Position numbers and translations under genes: made by a program. Positions 61,991 through 64,000 of a DNA stretch of 64,000 bases are shown here, piece after piece. The stretch lies in the NCBI RefSeq assembly GCF_036997615.1, contig NZ_JAWLQA010000004.1; one strand, 5' to 3'. Position 1 is the stretch's first letter; each line of letters begins with the position of its first letter. This stretch comes from Brachyspira sp949287565 (GTDB lineage Bacteria; Spirochaetota; Brachyspiria; Brachyspirales; Brachyspiraceae). Below the pieces are notes generated by a model that ran no database searches, was not told the DNA's origin, and saw nothing but the letters and a program-made list of their open reading frames with translations.

Positions 61991-63463
61991 TTATCTTAGA
62001 TTATGTTTTTTTACTCTAGCATCTGCTATATGCTGATTTTCCCATTCTATTTGAATTAAATTCATTCTCTGCATAGATAATTCTCTTTTAACAGCATTTT
62101 TAGTAGCCGCATCAAAAGTTGTTAAAGTAGCCATATTTGGTTTTTCTTCAGAAACTAATCTTATAACAGCCACACCATTATCCAATTTTATAACATCGCT
62201 TACTTGATTAGTCTGCATAGAGAATACATGCATATAGAAAGCTTCAGTAGAAGAATCAGGTATAATAGTTCCTTCAGCAGTATTTAATCTTCCCTGATTA
62301 TAAGAGAAAGGCTTGTCTGGTTTATAGTATTTTATAAGTCCATTTCCATTTAATCTTGCTAAATTATTAATACCAGAAACAGCAGCTTTTAACACTTCAG
62401 CTTGTTTTGTTTTTTCAGCTTCTAAAAGAGTATTTATATTAGCATTTAAATATTCTCTTCTTATAACTTCTTTATTAACATCAGTATATTTTTCAGGTAT
62501 TCTAATATCATTAACTAATACAATATAATAGTATCCGTTTGCATATATAGGCTGTAAAAGATTAGTTCCTTTAGTAGTATTATTAGCAAAAATTTTATTA
62601 GCAAAATCTTCATCAGGCATTTGCATTCTTGTGAGATATCCTAACTTATAGTTATTAGTATCAAAACTTTTTTCCATAGCTGTTTTTTCAAATAAAGTGA
62701 TATCATCTTTCAAAGTTTTATATAAATTATCAGCCACTCCGCCGCTTTGAGTTATTATCCAAGAAATATCTGCCTGAGCAAAATTAGTTTTATTATCTGT
62801 AAAATATTTTTCTAAATCAGCATCAGCTACTTGATTAGACTGTACTATCTCAGAAGCATTTATATAAACCATTTCAATATCTTTTTTTGTAAGATTTCTT
62901 TTGTATTCTCTTTGCATTTCTAAATCATTTAGTTTAACAGAAGTAAATAATTCAGCAGAAGCAGTTTGTGCTAATATATCTTCTTCTAAATCTTTTTGTA
63001 TTTTTACTTTTTCAGATTGAGAAGCATTTTTTATGAATGATTCATAAGCCATTTGATTATAAACACCATTAGTATCTATAAACTGACTCTTCATAGCTTC
63101 AACTATAAAATTGTCACTTACATTTATATTTTTTCTAGCTACATCATTTAAAAGAATAGTAGCAACAGCTCTTCTAAATGCCAAATCTTCTATATAAGTA
63201 TACATTTCATTATTTATTTGTATTCCTAATTGCTGATAATAACCTTCTATTTGTCTGAAAGCTCTTCCATAAGGGCTAGTACTTGTATAATATATAGGCT
63301 TTCCATTAACAGAACCTATTGTAGGAGTTTTTTGGCTTCCTCTAGTATCAACTACCAAGAAATAAATTATCAAAAGTATTGAAACTGCTGATACTCCTAG
63401 CCATTGTAAAGTTTTTATTACTGGGCTTTTCTTTTTAGGTACGAAGTTTTTATTAGATGACAT
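61991..63463 (-). CDS. SurA/PpiD-like periplasmic chaperone or prolyl isomerase
   Basis: 490 aa. One N-terminal membrane anchor (about 18-40: IKTLQWLGVSAVSILLIIYF) leaves the rest outside the inner membrane. A SurA_N/PpiD-type helical chaperone region follows (about 55-230; NGKPIYYTSTSPYGRAFRQI), then a region where the parvulin domain would be (about 235-320, LGYLTRMQMPDEDFANKIF). Parvulin active-site residues are not obvious, so it may act only as a chaperone. Helps fold outer-membrane proteins or lipoproteins. It stands between DUF486 and guaB. Confidence 0.8.
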   Translation of the reverse strand: MSSNKNFVPKKKSPVIKTLQWLGVSAVSILLIIYFLVVDTRGSQKTPTIGSVNGKPIYYTSTSPYGRAFRQIEGYYQQLGIQINNEMYTYIEDLAFRRAVATILLNDVARKNINVSDNFIVEAMKSQFIDTNGVYNQMAYESFIKNASQSEKVKIQKDLEEDILAQTASAELFTSVKLNDLEMQREYKRNLTKKDIEMVYINASEIVQSNQVADADLEKYFTDNKTNFAQADISWIITQSGGVADNLYKTLKDDITLFEKTAMEKSFDTNNYKLGYLTRMQMPDEDFANKIFANNTTKGTNLLQPIYANGYYYIVLVNDIRIPEKYTDVNKEVIRREYLNANINTLLEAEKTKQAEVLKAAVSGINNLARLNGNGLIKYYKPDKPFSYNQGRLNTAEGTIIPDSSTEAFYMHVFSMQTNQVSDVIKLDNGVAVIRLVSEEKPNMATLTTFDAATKNAVKRELSMQRMNLIQIEWENQHIADARVKKHNLR

Positions 63464-63583
63464 TATATATATCCTTAATTCTTAATTAAAAAATGATTAT
63501 AATTTAATAATTATATAAGAAGAGTTTAAAAAATTCAAGTTTTTATAAAATTAAATTTATAATTGTTAGTATTTATAAACTTA

Positions 63584-63629
63584 TATAAAAAAGCTGATAA
63601 CCTTATCATTTAAATAAAGTTACCAGCTT
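63584..63629 (-). terminator. Intrinsic terminator of guaB
   Basis: AAGCTGATAAC (63591-63601) and GTTACCAGCTT (63619-63629) pair; on the minus strand the one mismatch is a G-U, and six T follow. Confidence 0.83.
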
Positions 63630-63644
63630 ATAATTTCTTTTTTA

Positions 63645-64000
63645 TTAATAGTTAGGTGCTTTAGAAGTTATTTTTACATCATGTACATGGCTTTCAGCCA
63701 AACCTTGATTAGTTATTCTTATAAATTCAGCTTTTTCCTGAAGCATTTGTATATCTTTAGCACCAATATATCCCATACCAGCACGAATACCGCCAACTAT
63801 TTGATATACAACATCAGCAACATGACCTTTATATTCAGTAACACCCTCTATTCCTTCAGGTACAAATTTAGATTTATTAACTACCTCGCTTTGGAAATAT
63901 CTGTCTTTGCTTCCATGTATCATAGCACCAACAGAACCCATTCCTCTATAAGGCTTATATTTTTTACCGTCTATTATAATAACATCTCCTGGAGCTTCAT
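63645..64000 (-). CDS. guaB: IMP dehydrogenase, C-terminal part (cut by window edge)
   Basis: NAD-dependent step from IMP to XMP in guanine nucleotide synthesis. The frame is open to the window edge: EAPGDVIIIDGKKYKPYRGM precedes MGSVGAMIHGSKDRYFQ, the flap region of GuaB. KFVPEGIEGVTEYKGHV and GGIRAGMGYIGAKDIQMLQ are the C-terminal catalytic-loop motifs. About 118 of some 480 residues are inside the window; the catalytic Cys loop lies beyond. Confidence 0.95.
   Translation of the reverse strand, partial: EAPGDVIIIDGKKYKPYRGMGSVGAMIHGSKDRYFQSEVVNKSKFVPEGIEGVTEYKGHVADVVYQIVGGIRAGMGYIGAKDIQMLQEKAEFIRITNQGLAESHVHDVKITSKAPNY

Overview
The window is AT-rich bacterial DNA with tightly packed genes. 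It reads as a chromosomal segment of an anaerobic spirochaete, most likely Brachyspira. This is inferred from the gene content and codon style (lipid A genes lpxA/lpxB, many lipoproteins with a relaxed lipobox, ankyrin-repeat exported proteins, CheB and a methyl-accepting chemotaxis protein); species cannot be settled without a search.

Layout. 1-7160: the distal spc/alpha ribosomal block on the + strand (rpsH partial, rplF, rplR, rpsE, rpmD, rplO, secY, infA, rpmJ, rpsM, rpsK, rpsD, rpoA, rplQ), followed by rho and an Smr-domain gene (to 9392). 9751-12988 (-): an envelope block fabZ, lpxA, lpxB and a GHKL-ATPase gene coupled to lpxB. 13218-16638: an iron alcohol dehydrogenase (-) and a large exported ankyrin protein (+). 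16870-26649 (+): hslV-hslU, hemerythrin, lnt, a CheB-like gene, two small lipoproteins, ispE, an outer-membrane barrel protein and a pentapeptide-like protein. 26653-33759: manC (-), a regulator with DNA-binding and receiver domains (+), and the minus-strand series rplM-rpsI-dksA-like-priA and zinc-ribbon/panC. 33949-39538 (-): a TetR-TolC-RND efflux operon with no adaptor gene. 39838-45741 (+): a STAS protein, then an F-type ATP synthase operon a-c-b-delta-delta-alpha-gamma that closes with a strong terminator before any beta or epsilon gene. 45742-50300: an accessory region with three tandem paralogous ankyrin lipoproteins separated by GC-rich repeats. 50340-54523: glycosyltransferase family 8 genes (one broken by a frameshift in a homopolymer) and a radical SAM gene. 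54664-64000: rtcB, a fused glucose-type PTS permease, a chemoreceptor, a GNAT acetyltransferase, a DUF486 membrane protein with a long structured leader, a SurA/PpiD-like chaperone and the 3' end of guaB.

The least ordinary items are: (i) a family of ~310-bp elements made of three nested inverted repeats, intact at 9412 and 60931 and rearranged at 49970; (ii) the ATP synthase operon with two consecutive complete delta (OSCP) genes and no beta/epsilon; (iii) the ankyrin-lipoprotein array and its hairpin repeats, whose arms are constant while the loops differ; (iv) a CheB-like protein whose receiver has Asn at the phosphorylation site; (v) a promoter, operator-like repeat and terminator-bearing leader upstream of the DUF486 gene. 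No tRNA, rRNA, CRISPR array, prophage or transposase gene was seen.
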